Counted from the first letter of the stretch, positions 1-8,737 are shown. The stretch: DNA of 64,000 nucleotides from Viridibacillus arvi (GCF_001274945.1 NZ_LILB01000001.1:1551111-1615110), one strand, 5' to 3'. Notes: generated from the letters alone by a model not told the origin. A program made the numbers and translations.

Positions 1-378
1 AGCTAAATACACTGCTCCAGGTCTTTCAGTTCCATTAAAACCCCATACAGCTTTTGGAAGATGCGGATCCATATCCATTGTTTCACTGCCATAACACCAA
101 CATGGCGTGACAGTAATCGATATACCGACACCTTCTTTTTTAAACTTTTCTGCTGCTCTCGCTGCCTCTGCTACGCCTCCAATACAACTATCAGCGATAA
201 CGCATTCTACTGGTTTCCCATTATAGTAAGATAAATTTTCACTTAGAAACTTTGCTACAGCTTTAGCCATACCCATTGTTGTTTCCTCAAGTGATTCCCT
301 TACCCCTCTTCTTCGCCCATCAATTGCTGGTCGAATACCAATCTTAGGTAAATCACCAATATATCTGTTATTCATCAT
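1..378 (-). CDS. fucI: L-fucose isomerase, N-terminal part (cut by window edge)
   Basis: The first 126 codons of L-fucose isomerase, which converts L-fucose to L-fuculose in the cytoplasm; the C-terminal part lies outside the window. The visible protein matches the N-terminus of E. coli FucI as I remember it: [20 protein letters not shown] near residue 10, then [11 protein letters not shown] and a [15 protein letters not shown] stretch at the edge. The start is the ATG at 376-378, preceded at 8 nt by GGAGG; a second ATG follows directly at 373-375. The ribosome-binding site overlaps the stop codon of the upstream kinase gene, so translation is probably coupled. It is the most distal gene seen in the leftward fucose operon. 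L-arabinose isomerase is excluded by this N-terminal pattern. Confidence 0.9.
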   Translation of the reverse strand, partial: MMNNRYIGDLPKIGIRPAIDGRRRGVRESLEETTMGMAKAVAKFLSENLSYYNGKPVECVIADSCIGGVAEAARAAEKFKKEGVGISITVTPCWCYGSETMDMDPHLPKAVWGFNGTERPGAVYLA

Positions 379-390
379 TTCAACTACCTC

Positions 391-1824
391 CTAAATGAAA
401 GTTTTATATTGTTCTAGTATTTCCTGCCAGCGTGCTTGGTCCTGTGGTATAAATTCATCCGGATGAAATGAGCGTGAAACAAGAACTCTTCCTTCTTCTA
501 TCGAATTTAATTCACCTAAGGCACGTAACTGTGATAAACCATTACCAATTGAACTCGCTTCAATGGGCCCAGCAAATACAACCTTTCCTGTTGCATTGGC
601 AATCAATTGACAGAGCATCTTGTTTTGAGCCCCACCTCCGCCAATATAGATTTCCGTAGTAGATTGTGATGCTAATTGTTCTATTTTTTTAATCACTTTT
701 GCATAACTAATTGCTACACTTTCAGTAAAGCAACGTACATATTCTCCAATTGTACTTGGCGACACTTGAGACGTTTTCGCACAATATGTTTCGATTGCTA
801 AAGTCATCGATTTAGGATTAAAGAAAAGAGGATCTTCTGGATCTATTATTGTTTTAAAAGCTGCCGCTTCCAAAAAACCTTGCCGCTCAATGTCATAGGT
901 AACATTCATTCCAGAAGCCACCCATTCCTCACGCAACTTTTGCAAAATCCAAAAACCCATTGCATTCTTTTGAAAACGAATCACCCCTTCACTCGTACCC
1001 TCGTTTGTAAAGCCAGCTTCAAAGGCATCCCTACTTACTATCGGTTTGTCGATTTCTTTGCCGACTAAACACCAAGTACCAAGACTCATGAATAATGCAT
1101 TTTGTCGATTTATTGGCAAGGCTGATAATGCACAAGCTGTATCATGACCGGGTACTAAAGCCATTTGAATTGAAGGGAAATCTAATACATCTCCTATTAT
1201 TTGATGCGGCATTTCAATAGATGCTAAAGGTAGCTGTTGTTGAAAAATCAGTTGCATAAGTCCTTCATCCCATTGCTTGCTATCATGATTCACTAACTGT
1301 GAAGTTGAAGATATAGAGTACTCGTTTAATGCAACATTCGATAATCCGTATATCAATAAATTAGGCATCATCAAGATAGACTTACAAAGCTCCCTATAGG
1401 TAGGGAATTTTTCGTAAATAGCCATAAGTTGAAATAGGGTATTAATAGAGGATATTTCATTTCCCGTTCTTTTAAATAACTCAAAAGGATCTATTAGTTG
1501 TTTCAACTTCTGAAGCTGTGGCTCAGAATGTGTATCTCTATATGAAAAGGGCAACGATAACAGTGCGTACTCTTTATTTAGTAACCCTATATCGACACCC
1601 CATGTATCAATTCCAAGTGAGGAAGCTGGAAAATCAACCTTTTGCAAACCTGCCTTTAATTCCTTTATAAGTGCAGGATAATCCCAATAATAATGACTTT
1701 GAACTAATTGTGGCTTATTGTTAAATCTATGAATCTCCTTAATAGAAATCGTATTTCCATCAAATTTTTCAGCTATTAACCTGCCGCTTGAAGCGCCTAA
1801 ATCATATGCAAGTACAGTTGTCAC
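391..1824 (-). CDS. rhamnulokinase-type FGGY kinase, probably acting on L-fuculose
   Basis: A 477-residue FGGY-family sugar kinase. DLGASSGR at residues 8-15, EIHRFNN near 30 and LGIDTWGVDIG near 70 are hallmarks of the RhaB branch rather than of E. coli FucK. The second ATPase lobe is complete (MSLGTWCLVG, then GGGGAQNKMLCQL near 395). By context between fucA and fucI it should phosphorylate L-fuculose to L-fuculose 1-phosphate; that substrate is inferred, since the family normally uses L-rhamnulose. The start is GTG, with AGAGGTGA 5-6 nt upstream. The stop codon TAG at 391-393 lies inside the fucI ribosome-binding site. Confidence 0.85.
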   Translation of the reverse strand: MTTVLAYDLGASSGRLIAEKFDGNTISIKEIHRFNNKPQLVQSHYYWDYPALIKELKAGLQKVDFPASSLGIDTWGVDIGLLNKEYALLSLPFSYRDTHSEPQLQKLKQLIDPFELFKRTGNEISSINTLFQLMAIYEKFPTYRELCKSILMMPNLLIYGLSNVALNEYSISSTSQLVNHDSKQWDEGLMQLIFQQQLPLASIEMPHQIIGDVLDFPSIQMALVPGHDTACALSALPINRQNALFMSLGTWCLVGKEIDKPIVSRDAFEAGFTNEGTSEGVIRFQKNAMGFWILQKLREEWVASGMNVTYDIERQGFLEAAAFKTIIDPEDPLFFNPKSMTLAIETYCAKTSQVSPSTIGEYVRCFTESVAISYAKVIKKIEQLASQSTTEIYIGGGGAQNKMLCQLIANATGKVVFAGPIEASSIGNGLSQLRALGELNSIEEGRVLVSRSFHPDEFIPQDQARWQEILEQYKTFI

Positions 1825-1836
1825 AATTAATCACCT

Positions 1837-2481
1837 CTACTCTCGAAGTAATTTCGAACGATATTTCTCTGAAGAAAGATTTCTTAAAGCTAAACATTCT
1901 TCATCTGTTAAAATTCTTGGACCGCCAAAAATAGTACTAATAGTAAATACTTTGGCCGTTTCCTCAGTTAATTGCATGAAAAAATACGCTTCCTTCATCG
2001 TTTTCCCTACAGTTAACACGCCATGATTTCTCATAATCATCACATCATGATCCATAACAAGTTCAGATACTTTCTCTGCCAATTCATGAGTAGTTGGAAT
2101 GATATAATCGATATAACCAACCTTCTTCACCATAGCAGGGAAATCTGGAAAGAGTGGTGGAATGTTTCTTCCTGCAGAGGATACGCCTACTGAGTAAGTT
2201 GGATGCGCATGGAGAACTGCTTGGATTTCATGATTCTCTCTAAAGCATGTTAGATGCATTAAAACCTCTGATGAAGGGCGTAAATCCCCTTCTATTTCAC
2301 CAGACTCGATATGAACTTTAACCCACTCTTCATCAGCAATTTCCTTTAAATCATAACCACTTGGAGAAATATACATATACTCCCCATCTCTCATACTTAA
2401 ATTGCCTCCAGCACCAACTACCAAACCACTTTGCACCAATTCATTTGCATACTTTTGTAAGTCTTGAATTACATTAGTCAT
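1837..2481 (-). CDS. fucA: L-fuculose-phosphate aldolase (class II)
   Basis: A 214-residue class II (zinc) aldolase of the FucA/AraD family, close to the 215 residues of E. coli FucA. It would split L-fuculose 1-phosphate into dihydroxyacetone phosphate and L-lactaldehyde. Visible family features are GNLSMRDG near residue 26, SPSG near 39, an acid in PSSEVLMH near 70, the metal-binding HAHPTYSVG near 92-100, and the third histidine in RNHGVL near 150. The ATG overlaps the stop of the upstream oxidoreductase gene by 4 nt, so the two are translationally coupled. An L-ribulose-5-phosphate 4-epimerase is a possible relative, but the length and the adjacent fucI and fucU favour FucA. Confidence 0.88.
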   Translation of the reverse strand: MTNVIQDLQKYANELVQSGLVVGAGGNLSMRDGEYMYISPSGYDLKEIADEEWVKVHIESGEIEGDLRPSSEVLMHLTCFRENHEIQAVLHAHPTYSVGVSSAGRNIPPLFPDFPAMVKKVGYIDYIIPTTHELAEKVSELVMDHDVMIMRNHGVLTVGKTMKEAYFFMQLTEETAKVFTISTIFGGPRILTDEECLALRNLSSEKYRSKLLRE

Positions 2482-3452
2482 CCAATCACGCCCTCCTTTT
2501 TTAATGTTGTTTGGAATTCTTCTAGAATCGCTACTTGTTCTAGCATGGTATCGAAAGGATAGGGCTGAAACTCCCTATGCTCAATACTTTGATGGAAATG
2601 CTCAATTTGATTTTTATAGGCATTACCCTCAATATGTTGCGAGCTTAGTTGCCCATTTTGAACCAATTGAATAACTCCAAAATCCTGATTTAAATCTGTA
2701 CGAAATGCAAAGGGTAATCTGAGACTACCCGCTGTCCCAATAAGATCGACTGATTGTGAAAACTCACCTAAAAAACTACAATCGATTAGTCCAAGAATGC
2801 CATCTTCATATTGCACTTGAATTGTTAAATGGACATCCACATTGCTCTTCCGCCCTTGCTGTACATGGTATGTAACTATCTTTTTACCAAGTAAAAATTG
2901 TTGAACATTTATACAATAACAGCCGATATCATACAATGCGCCGCCACCAAGATTGGGATTTACACGAATATCATCTGTCCAATTTTCTAATGTAAAATGA
3001 AATTGACTTCGAATAGTTAATACTTCGCCTATTGCGCCTTCTTCTAATAATTTTTTTGTTTCTAGAATTTGTGGATGAAAACGATACATAAAAGCTTCCA
3101 TTACTTTTACTTTTTTCTCGATACTTTTTTGTTGAATTGTTCGAAGTTCTTCCAGCGACAATACAATTGGCTTTTCGCATAATACATGCTTTCCATGCTC
3201 AATCGCTTTGACAATCCATTCGAAATGCAAACTATTTGGTAATGCAATATAAACTGCATCAATTTCGTCCATCTCAAGGAGTTGCTCGTAATCATTTAGC
3301 GTATAAGGAATCTGAAATGTTTTTTGGATTCCTGTTAAATCTTGACTACGGCTTGCGATTGCAAGTATATCTCCACCTGCTTCTTCTATTGCTGGCATAA
3401 CAAAGTTTTTAGCAATATTCGCTGCACTTAAAATGCCCCATCTAATCGTCAA
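2478..3452 (-). CDS. Gfo/Idh/MocA family NAD(P)-dependent oxidoreductase
   Basis: 324 residues with an N-terminal Rossmann fold (WGILSAANIAKNF at 5-17) and the family signature HVLCEKP near residue 90, followed by the C-terminal alpha/beta domain containing GGGALYDIGCYC near 170. Such proteins oxidise hydroxyl groups of sugars or inositols. The substrate cannot be read from sequence. Its place in the fucose operon, overlapping fucA by 4 nt, suggests a fucose-derived compound or a modified fucoside. The start is TTG, preceded by GGGGG at 7 nt. It is not part of the textbook E. coli fucose pathway, so it is an accessory step here. A hairpin at 3470-3493 lies just upstream. Confidence 0.85.
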   Translation of the reverse strand: MTIRWGILSAANIAKNFVMPAIEEAGGDILAIASRSQDLTGIQKTFQIPYTLNDYEQLLEMDEIDAVYIALPNSLHFEWIVKAIEHGKHVLCEKPIVLSLEELRTIQQKSIEKKVKVMEAFMYRFHPQILETKKLLEEGAIGEVLTIRSQFHFTLENWTDDIRVNPNLGGGALYDIGCYCINVQQFLLGKKIVTYHVQQGRKSNVDVHLTIQVQYEDGILGLIDCSFLGEFSQSVDLIGTAGSLRLPFAFRTDLNQDFGVIQLVQNGQLSSQHIEGNAYKNQIEHFHQSIEHREFQPYPFDTMLEQVAILEEFQTTLKKEGVIG

Positions 3453-3469
3453 TTGTATGCCCCCTTTAG

Positions 3470-3493
3470 AAAAGGGCTGTTTTTAGCCCTTTT
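3470..3493 (-). terminator. intercistronic hairpin between lipoprotein and oxidoreductase genes
   Basis: AAAAGGGCT and AGCCCTTTT form a perfect 9-bp stem with a 6-nt loop in the 92-nt gap after the binding-protein gene. Only a short T run follows on the minus strand, so it is probably a leaky terminator or an mRNA 3'-end protector that keeps the binding-protein message abundant relative to downstream genes. That role is inferred from similar sugar ABC operons. Confidence 0.55.
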
Positions 3494-3544
3494 TAACTTT
3501 TAACTAATTGATAAAAATTAGATTCTTAAGAGAAAACTAATACA

Positions 3545-4528
3545 TTATTCATAAATCGCTGCTTTGATTTCATCCGTATCAATATTGTCTTTGTCGTACC
3601 AATAGAAACCAGTATCAATTGTTTTTTCAACACTTTCGCCTTTAATTGCAGCTACTGCAGCTTTTACAGTTTCGTAACCGATACCAACTGGATTTTGAGT
3701 TACAGCACCAGCCATCAGCCCACTCTTAATTGCATCAATTTGTTGTTTACCTGAGTCAAAACCAACAACAACGATTTTACCTACTTTATTCATTTCTTGA
3801 ACTGCATTTACTACCCCAATTGCTGATCCTTCATTTGAACCAAAGATACCTTTTAAATTTGGATGAGCTTGCATAATTGCTTTAGCTAAGTCAGTTGATT
3901 TTAATGGATCACCTTCACCATACTGGATATCAACTATTTTAATATTCGGATATTTCGATTCAATTTGATTCTTAAAACCATCTCTTCGGCCTTTACCAGT
4001 TAAAGAGGTTTGATCATGTACAACTAAAGCAATTTCTCCTTTTTCCCCAATAAATTCAGCCATCTTATCCGCAGCTAATGCTGCTGCAGCTGTATTGTCT
4101 GTAGATGCCGTTGCAACAGGAATTTCACTTTCCACGCCTGAGTCAAAAGCAACAATCGGAATTTTTTTCTCCTTAGCTTCATCCAATAATGGTATAGATG
4201 CTTTAGAATCCAATGCTGCAAACCCTATAGCTGCTGGCTTTTTATCTAAAACTGCACGTAACATTTCAATTTGTTTATCAACTTGCGCTTCAGTTTCGGG
4301 ACCTTCAAATGTAATCTTTACATCAAACTCATCTGCTGCCTTTTCAGCACCTTGTTTTACCGCTTGCCAAAATTGATGTTGGAATCCTTTGGATACAATC
4401 GCTACATATGGTTTATCAGAACTTACTGGTTCTTTTTCACCTTCACTTGAGCCTTCTTTGTCATTACATGCTCCCAGTAACATCGATACTGCTAATAATC
4501 CGCCAAGAAAAATCGATCTCTTTTTCAT
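3545..4528 (-). CDS. sugar ABC transporter substrate-binding lipoprotein (ribose type)
   Basis: A 327-residue type I periplasmic-binding-like protein. It has a short basic N-terminus, a hydrophobic segment and the lipobox LLGAC, so cleavage before Cys21 would give a membrane-anchored lipoprotein outside the cell. The mature part has the RbsB/LacI-like fold (VAIVSKGFQHQFWQAVKQGA at its start, GFDSGKQQIDAIKSGLM near 260). It should deliver sugar to the permease and ATPase encoded just downstream. L-fucose is the likely ligand, by context only; members of this family bind many pentoses and hexoses. GGGGG lies 7 nt before the ATG. Confidence 0.88.
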   Translation of the reverse strand: MKKRSIFLGGLLAVSMLLGACNDKEGSSEGEKEPVSSDKPYVAIVSKGFQHQFWQAVKQGAEKAADEFDVKITFEGPETEAQVDKQIEMLRAVLDKKPAAIGFAALDSKASIPLLDEAKEKKIPIVAFDSGVESEIPVATASTDNTAAAALAADKMAEFIGEKGEIALVVHDQTSLTGKGRRDGFKNQIESKYPNIKIVDIQYGEGDPLKSTDLAKAIMQAHPNLKGIFGSNEGSAIGVVNAVQEMNKVGKIVVVGFDSGKQQIDAIKSGLMAGAVTQNPVGIGYETVKAAVAAIKGESVEKTIDTGFYWYDKDNIDTDEIKAAIYE

Positions 4529-4583
4529 TTTTTTGCCCCCTTTGTTTAATATATATCAAGTCTAGAACGACCTCATATCACAA

Positions 4584-5582
4584 TCAGCCTTTCCCTCTTC
4601 TTAAAATATCCATGTATACCGCTAAGATAATAACAAAACCAACAACTACTGTTTGCCATTCTTGCGGAATTGAAAGTACACGTAATCCGTTAGTCAGAAC
4701 ACTCATAATTAGAGCACCGATAATCGTACCGATAATCGTACCTTTACCTCCACTAAGTGAAGTACCGCCAATCACTACAGCAGCAATTGCCTCTAATTCA
4801 TAACCTTGACCTAATGCAGGCTGAGCTGAGTTTAAACGTGATGCCATCAGCACACCAGCAATACCTGTAAAAGCACCAGCCAGTGTATAAATCGTCATTT
4901 TCCAGTAATCTACATTTACTCCTGAGAGCTTTGTTGCATCTTCATTACTACCGATGGCTAAATTAAATCGACCAAGAATCGTTTTAGACAAGATAATGGC
5001 TGCTATAATACCGAGTACAAAGAATATTATTACAGCATTTGGAATTGAGATACCTGGAATAATTGATCCTAATGCAATTTTTGTAAACATCGGTTTATCT
5101 GTGAAATAGATAGGGGCAGCCTTTGAGATGACTAATGCTAACCCTTTTGCAATCATCATCATTGCCAATGTGGCAACAAAGGGAGGGATTTTTAATTTCG
5201 TGATGGCAAGCCCACAAAGCAACCCACAAAGTGCACCAGTTAAAATACCCCCTACAACACCGACTATGATTGGCAGATCCGAATTGACAATGATTATACC
5301 TGTAATCACAGATGACAAGGTCATGACAGTTCCGACAGATAAATCAATTCCTCCTGTAATAATGACAAAAGTTGCACCAAGTGCTAATATCCCTATAACT
5401 GCCGTAGATAATAAAATACCCACAATATTACTCCATTGCATGAAACTGGATGATGCAAACGAGAAAAAAATAACCAATACTACTAAACTGCTAAAAGCTA
5501 GAACTTGTTGTAAAGTATTGGATGGAATTCCCTTATTCTTTTTCTTTGTCACTGTTATTTGATCTATTGTATCCGCTTTCAT
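4584..5582 (-). CDS. sugar ABC transporter permease (RbsC type)
   Basis: A 332-residue, strongly hydrophobic protein with about nine to ten membrane segments. It carries the RbsC/AraH signature GGIDLSVG near residue 76 and GRFNLAIGSNEDATKLSGV in the cytoplasmic loop that contacts the ATPase. It would form the membrane channel of the importer, probably as a dimer. It lies 11 nt downstream of the ATPase gene and 55 nt upstream of the lipoprotein gene, all in one transcript. GGAGG precedes the ATG. Confidence 0.88.
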   Translation of the reverse strand: MKADTIDQITVTKKKNKGIPSNTLQQVLAFSSLVVLVIFFSFASSSFMQWSNIVGILLSTAVIGILALGATFVIITGGIDLSVGTVMTLSSVITGIIIVNSDLPIIVGVVGGILTGALCGLLCGLAITKLKIPPFVATLAMMMIAKGLALVISKAAPIYFTDKPMFTKIALGSIIPGISIPNAVIIFFVLGIIAAIILSKTILGRFNLAIGSNEDATKLSGVNVDYWKMTIYTLAGAFTGIAGVLMASRLNSAQPALGQGYELEAIAAVVIGGTSLSGGKGTIIGTIIGALIMSVLTNGLRVLSIPQEWQTVVVGFVIILAVYMDILRRGKG

Positions 5583-5593
5583 ATTATCCCTCC

Positions 5594-7093
5594 TTAACCT
5601 TCACGGTATGCTGTTGCTAACTCCATGATTTTCTCTTGGTTCGCTTCCTCTGAATTTAAAATCCCCGTAATTCGACCTTCCGACATTACGACAATACGAT
5701 GACTCATTCTCAATACTTCTGGTAACTCAGAAGAAATCATAATAATAGATTTTCCTTTTTCCGCAAGCTCATCTAGTAATTTATAAATCTCACCCTTGGC
5801 CCCAACATCAATACCTCTTGTTGGTTCATCAAAAATTAAAATATCACAATCACGTAGTAGCCATTTTGCAATTACAACTTTTTGCTGATTCCCCCCAGAT
5901 AAAAACTTTATCTGTTGATTTATTGAAGGCGTTTTCACTTTTAAGCGCTCGACATACTCCTCTGATATCTTTGCAATGTTTTGATCATTAACAAAGCCAA
6001 GTGTCTGATAATCATTTATCGAAGACATTACAATATTGGTCTTAACATCCATATCGACAACGAGACCTAAATGCTTCCGATCTTCAGATAAATAACCAAT
6101 ACCTTGTTTAACAGCGCGGCTAGGTGATGTTATTTGCACTTTTTTACCTTGTAAAATAATTTCCCCAGACCTTATTTTATCAACTCCAAAAATAGCATTC
6201 GCCACTTCTGTTCTGCCCGCACCCATTAATCCTGCAAAACCAAGAATTTCTCCTTTTTTGAGTTCAAAGGAAATATCCTTTAAATTTGTATTCGTACTTA
6301 CATTCTTTAATTCTAGAACAGTCTCTCTATTACTATCTGAAACGGTTGGTTTTGATTCAATATAAAGCTCTCTTCCTACCATCAATTGAATCACTTTACT
6401 CATTTCAGTTTCCTTCGTATTAAGCGTCGCGATATACTCTCCATCTCGCATAATCGTAATTCGATCTGAGATTCGTTTTAATTCATCCATCCTATGTGAT
6501 ATATAAATAATCCCAACACCATTGGCTTTTAAATTAGCAATGATATCAAATAGTACATCTATTTCCGCATCTGTTAATGCAGTAGTGGGCTCATCCATAA
6601 TTAAAATTTTTGAATCGAATGACAGCGCTTTTGCTATTTCGACCATTTGCTGCTTTGCAACTGTTAAGTCCTTCACTTTCGTTTTTCCATTTAAATCTAA
6701 GGAGAGCCGTTTAAATAATTCCCTCGTTTTATTATGTAATTCTTGATCTTTTATAAAGAAGTTTAACAACCCCCTTGGTTCTCGACCGATAAAGATATTT
6801 TCAGCGATAGATAAATCTTTCATTAAATTTAGTTCTTGATGAATAATTGAAATCCCTAATTCCTGTGCATGTTTTGTAGATGTAACATTAATCTTCTGAC
6901 CTTCTAAAAAAACTTCACCATCATCTTTTTCATATATCCCGGTTAAAATCTTCATCAGCGTTGACTTTCCAGCACCATTTTCTCCGACTAAAGCCAAAAC
7001 TTCACCATGATGTAAATCAAGTGATACATTCGAAAGAGCTTTAACTCCTGGAAAGCTCTTTGAAATATTCTGCATATCCAACAGCTTACTCAT
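5594..7093 (-). CDS. sugar ABC transporter ATP-binding protein (RbsA type, two ATPase domains)
   Basis: 499 residues holding two fused ABC domains, as in RbsA/MglA. The first has Walker A GENGAGKST near residue 37 and Walker B ILIMDEPTTALTD near 160. The second has the degenerate Walker A GLMGAGRTE near 285, typical of this family, with the signature LSGGNQQKV near 400 and Walker B ILIFDEPTRGID. It powers uptake of the presumed L-fucose. A sigma-A-like promoter lies in the 110-nt gap before it (7146-7174), so the transport genes could be expressed apart from fucU and the regulator. Confidence 0.9.
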   Translation of the reverse strand: MSKLLDMQNISKSFPGVKALSNVSLDLHHGEVLALVGENGAGKSTLMKILTGIYEKDDGEVFLEGQKINVTSTKHAQELGISIIHQELNLMKDLSIAENIFIGREPRGLLNFFIKDQELHNKTRELFKRLSLDLNGKTKVKDLTVAKQQMVEIAKALSFDSKILIMDEPTTALTDAEIDVLFDIIANLKANGVGIIYISHRMDELKRISDRITIMRDGEYIATLNTKETEMSKVIQLMVGRELYIESKPTVSDSNRETVLELKNVSTNTNLKDISFELKKGEILGFAGLMGAGRTEVANAIFGVDKIRSGEIILQGKKVQITSPSRAVKQGIGYLSEDRKHLGLVVDMDVKTNIVMSSINDYQTLGFVNDQNIAKISEEYVERLKVKTPSINQQIKFLSGGNQQKVVIAKWLLRDCDILIFDEPTRGIDVGAKGEIYKLLDELAEKGKSIIMISSELPEVLRMSHRIVVMSEGRITGILNSEEANQEKIMELATAYREG

Positions 7094-7100
7094 TCATTCA

Positions 7101-7145
7101 CCCCTTTTGTTTTGTGTTTGTATTTGTTTTTCTTTGTTTATGTTG
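7101..7145 (-). promoter_or_regulatory. AAACAAA-type repeats, possible DeoR-family operator
   Basis: Between the candidate promoter and the ATPase ribosome-binding site the minus strand shows three to four copies of an A-rich AACAAA core at roughly 10-nt intervals. Related sequence (GAAACAAA and ATAAACAAAGG) lies between the fucU promoter and the fucU start, at about 8409-8444. DeoR-family regulators often bind short direct repeats, so both clusters are candidate operators for the regulator encoded at 7203-7964. This is inference; the motif is low in complexity. Confidence 0.35.
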
Positions 7146-7174
7146 ATTATAAGAGACAGTTTACTCAAAATCAA
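7146..7174 (-). promoter_or_regulatory. candidate sigma-A promoter of the transport and catabolic genes
   Basis: On the minus strand, TTGATT (7169-7174) and TATAAT (7146-7151) are separated by 17 nt, a near-consensus promoter in the gap between the regulator gene and the ATPase gene. It is followed by a run of AAACAAA-like repeats before the start codon (see the separate entry). Confidence 0.65.
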
Positions 7175-7202
7175 CAAGAATAATGAATATTCAGAAAATA
7201 TT

Positions 7203-7964
7203 TTATCCAATAATTATTTTTGTGCGTTCATCTACAATTGATTGCAAATAGTCTACATCTGCTCTTTGATCTACAATTAGGCAATCCAGTACTGATTTAT
7301 CTTCGATATAAGCAAATGATTTTTGATTTATTTTAGAAAAATCGAGTAATAAAATAACTTGCTCGGACATTTTAATCATCTCTCGTTTCACATTTGCCTG
7401 TTGCTCATTCGAATCACTAATGCCCCAGTCCTTATGAAAACCTTTGCATGAGAAAAACACTTTATCTACATAGAAATGTTCAATCGAACGGACAGCTGTT
7501 GGCCCTACTAATGATAAGGACGTCTTCGATAAAGTACCACCTGTCATAATGACTTGAATTTTGGATCTGTTTGCTAATTCACTTGCAACTAATAAAGAGT
7601 TTGTAAGTACCGTAAGTTCCATATTCGGAAGCAGCTTTGCTAAATATAGAGTTGTTGTACTTGCATCTAAAAAAATAATATCCTGATCATCAATATAAGA
7701 TACTGCTACTTTGGCAACATCCATTTTCTCGTTTCTATTCAATACTTGACGATCATTAAAGGGAATTTCATCATCATCAGAATCATCCATGGCAACCGCA
7801 CCACCATGTGTCCGCTGAAGTTTGTTTTTCGCTTCAAGCTTCTCTAAATCTCGGCGAATCGTTTCCTCTGTCACAGCAAATAGCTTACTTAATTCATTTA
7901 CTCTTACGTTTTTCTTATCGTTAATAATTTGAACAATTTTTTTATGTCTTTCAGGCACTAACAT
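7203..7964 (-). CDS. DeoR-family transcriptional regulator of the fucose operon
   Basis: A 253-residue regulator with an N-terminal DeoR helix-turn-helix (ERHKKIVQIINDKKNVRVNE, then ETIRRDLEKLE near residue 38 and THGGAV near 55). The C-terminal sugar-phosphate sensor domain belongs to the ISOCOT fold (IFLDASTTTLYLA near 97, MTGGTL near 140). Such proteins usually repress sugar operons until a phosphorylated intermediate binds, here perhaps L-fuculose 1-phosphate. The ATG at 7964 is chosen because AGGAG lies 9 nt upstream; an in-frame GTG three codons earlier overlaps that site. It lies directly after fucU. Confidence 0.88.
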   Translation of the reverse strand: MLVPERHKKIVQIINDKKNVRVNELSKLFAVTEETIRRDLEKLEAKNKLQRTHGGAVAMDDSDDDEIPFNDRQVLNRNEKMDVAKVAVSYIDDQDIIFLDASTTTLYLAKLLPNMELTVLTNSLLVASELANRSKIQVIMTGGTLSKTSLSLVGPTAVRSIEHFYVDKVFFSCKGFHKDWGISDSNEQQANVKREMIKMSEQVILLLDFSKINQKSFAYIEDKSVLDCLIVDQRADVDYLQSIVDERTKIIIG

Positions 7965-7975
7965 ATTCAACACTC

Positions 7976-8404
7976 CTATTCTTCAACAATGACACCTTTT
8001 TTTAATATGATATTGGCATATAATGCTTTTTCGCTTGTAGTCACAATTGCATATGCCTTTTTCGCACGTTCATAAAATGATTCCCTTGATAGATATTCTG
8101 CTTTAAAGACATTTTCACTTTTTGTGACGAGTTCTTCGTATTCCTTCCAAATTTGTGGACGCTCAACTTCTTTACCATGCATCATCAAACAAATCGGATT
8201 TTCAACATATGTGTCCAATGGCATTAAGAACAATATCCCTTCCAATATAGATGCTAAGTCATTACCATCTAAACGCACTATTTTTTCATTATGTGAGGCT
8301 GCGGGAAAATTTCCATCCGCTATAACAATCTCATCACTATGCCCCATTTCCATTAAAACTTTTAAAAGTTCAGGTGAAATACAGGGTTTTATATGTTTTA
8401 ACAT
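7976..8404 (-). CDS. fucU: L-fucose mutarotase
   Basis: A 142-residue RbsD/FucU-family protein closely resembling E. coli FucU (140 residues). The opening MLKHIKPCISPELLKVLMEM, the catalytic-loop GHSDEIVIADGNFP at 21-34 and the C-terminal FYERAKKAYAIV and KGVI match family positions. It interconverts alpha and beta anomers of L-fucose so that the isomerase gets its preferred form. It is the strongest single marker that this operon is for L-fucose. It is the first gene of the operon, with AAGGAG 7 nt before the ATG and a promoter at 8448-8475. Confidence 0.93.
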   Translation of the reverse strand: MLKHIKPCISPELLKVLMEMGHSDEIVIADGNFPAASHNEKIVRLDGNDLASILEGILFLMPLDTYVENPICLMMHGKEVERPQIWKEYEELVTKSENVFKAEYLSRESFYERAKKAYAIVTTSEKALYANIILKKGVIVEE

Positions 8405-8447
8405 GTGGTTTCTCCTTTGTTTATATTTTATTTTTTTGTTTCATTTG

Positions 8448-8475
8448 ATAATACCAAATATTTTAAACAATTCAA
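8448..8475 (-). promoter_or_regulatory. candidate promoter of the fucose operon
   Basis: On the minus strand, TTGAAT (8470-8475) and TATTAT (8448-8453) are separated by 16 nt, about 44 nt before the fucU start codon. No catabolite-repression cre box could be recognised nearby. Confidence 0.5.
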
Positions 8476-8502
8476 ACAAAAAATACAAAAATATGAAATT
8501 AA

Positions 8503-8544
8503 CAAAAAAGAGTCTTAAATGTAGTTACAACACATTCAAGACCC
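8503..8544 (-). terminator. terminator-like hairpin with no obvious gene before it
   Basis: The minus strand has a stem of about 13 bp (GGGTCTTGAATGT with ACATTTAAGACTC, G-U pairs allowed) followed by TTTTTT. It lies upstream of the fucose promoter, but rpsU already has its own terminator at 8738-8778. Either it insulates the operon or it ends a short untranslated RNA made from 8550-8730. No open reading frame was seen in that stretch. Confidence 0.6.
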
Positions 8545-8737
8545 TTTAATATATTTACTTAATGTTATTTACATATTCCTAAAATAATAATTTGAATCTC
8601 AATGCTAGATATCTATTTGGCATGCATATCTCATTTGGTTTCTTTAATAGCAGATTTCGCTAAACTAGCAATCAAAGTGTACAGCTATTTTCACGATAAT
8701 GTAAACTAATTAGCAGGATTAAACTGTAAAAAAAATA

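Noticed and set aside
4408-5562. Long plus-strand frames opposite the permease and lipoprotein genes (131 and 144 residues)
   Set aside because: They mirror well-conserved minus-strand genes, have low-complexity translations and no ribosome-binding sites.
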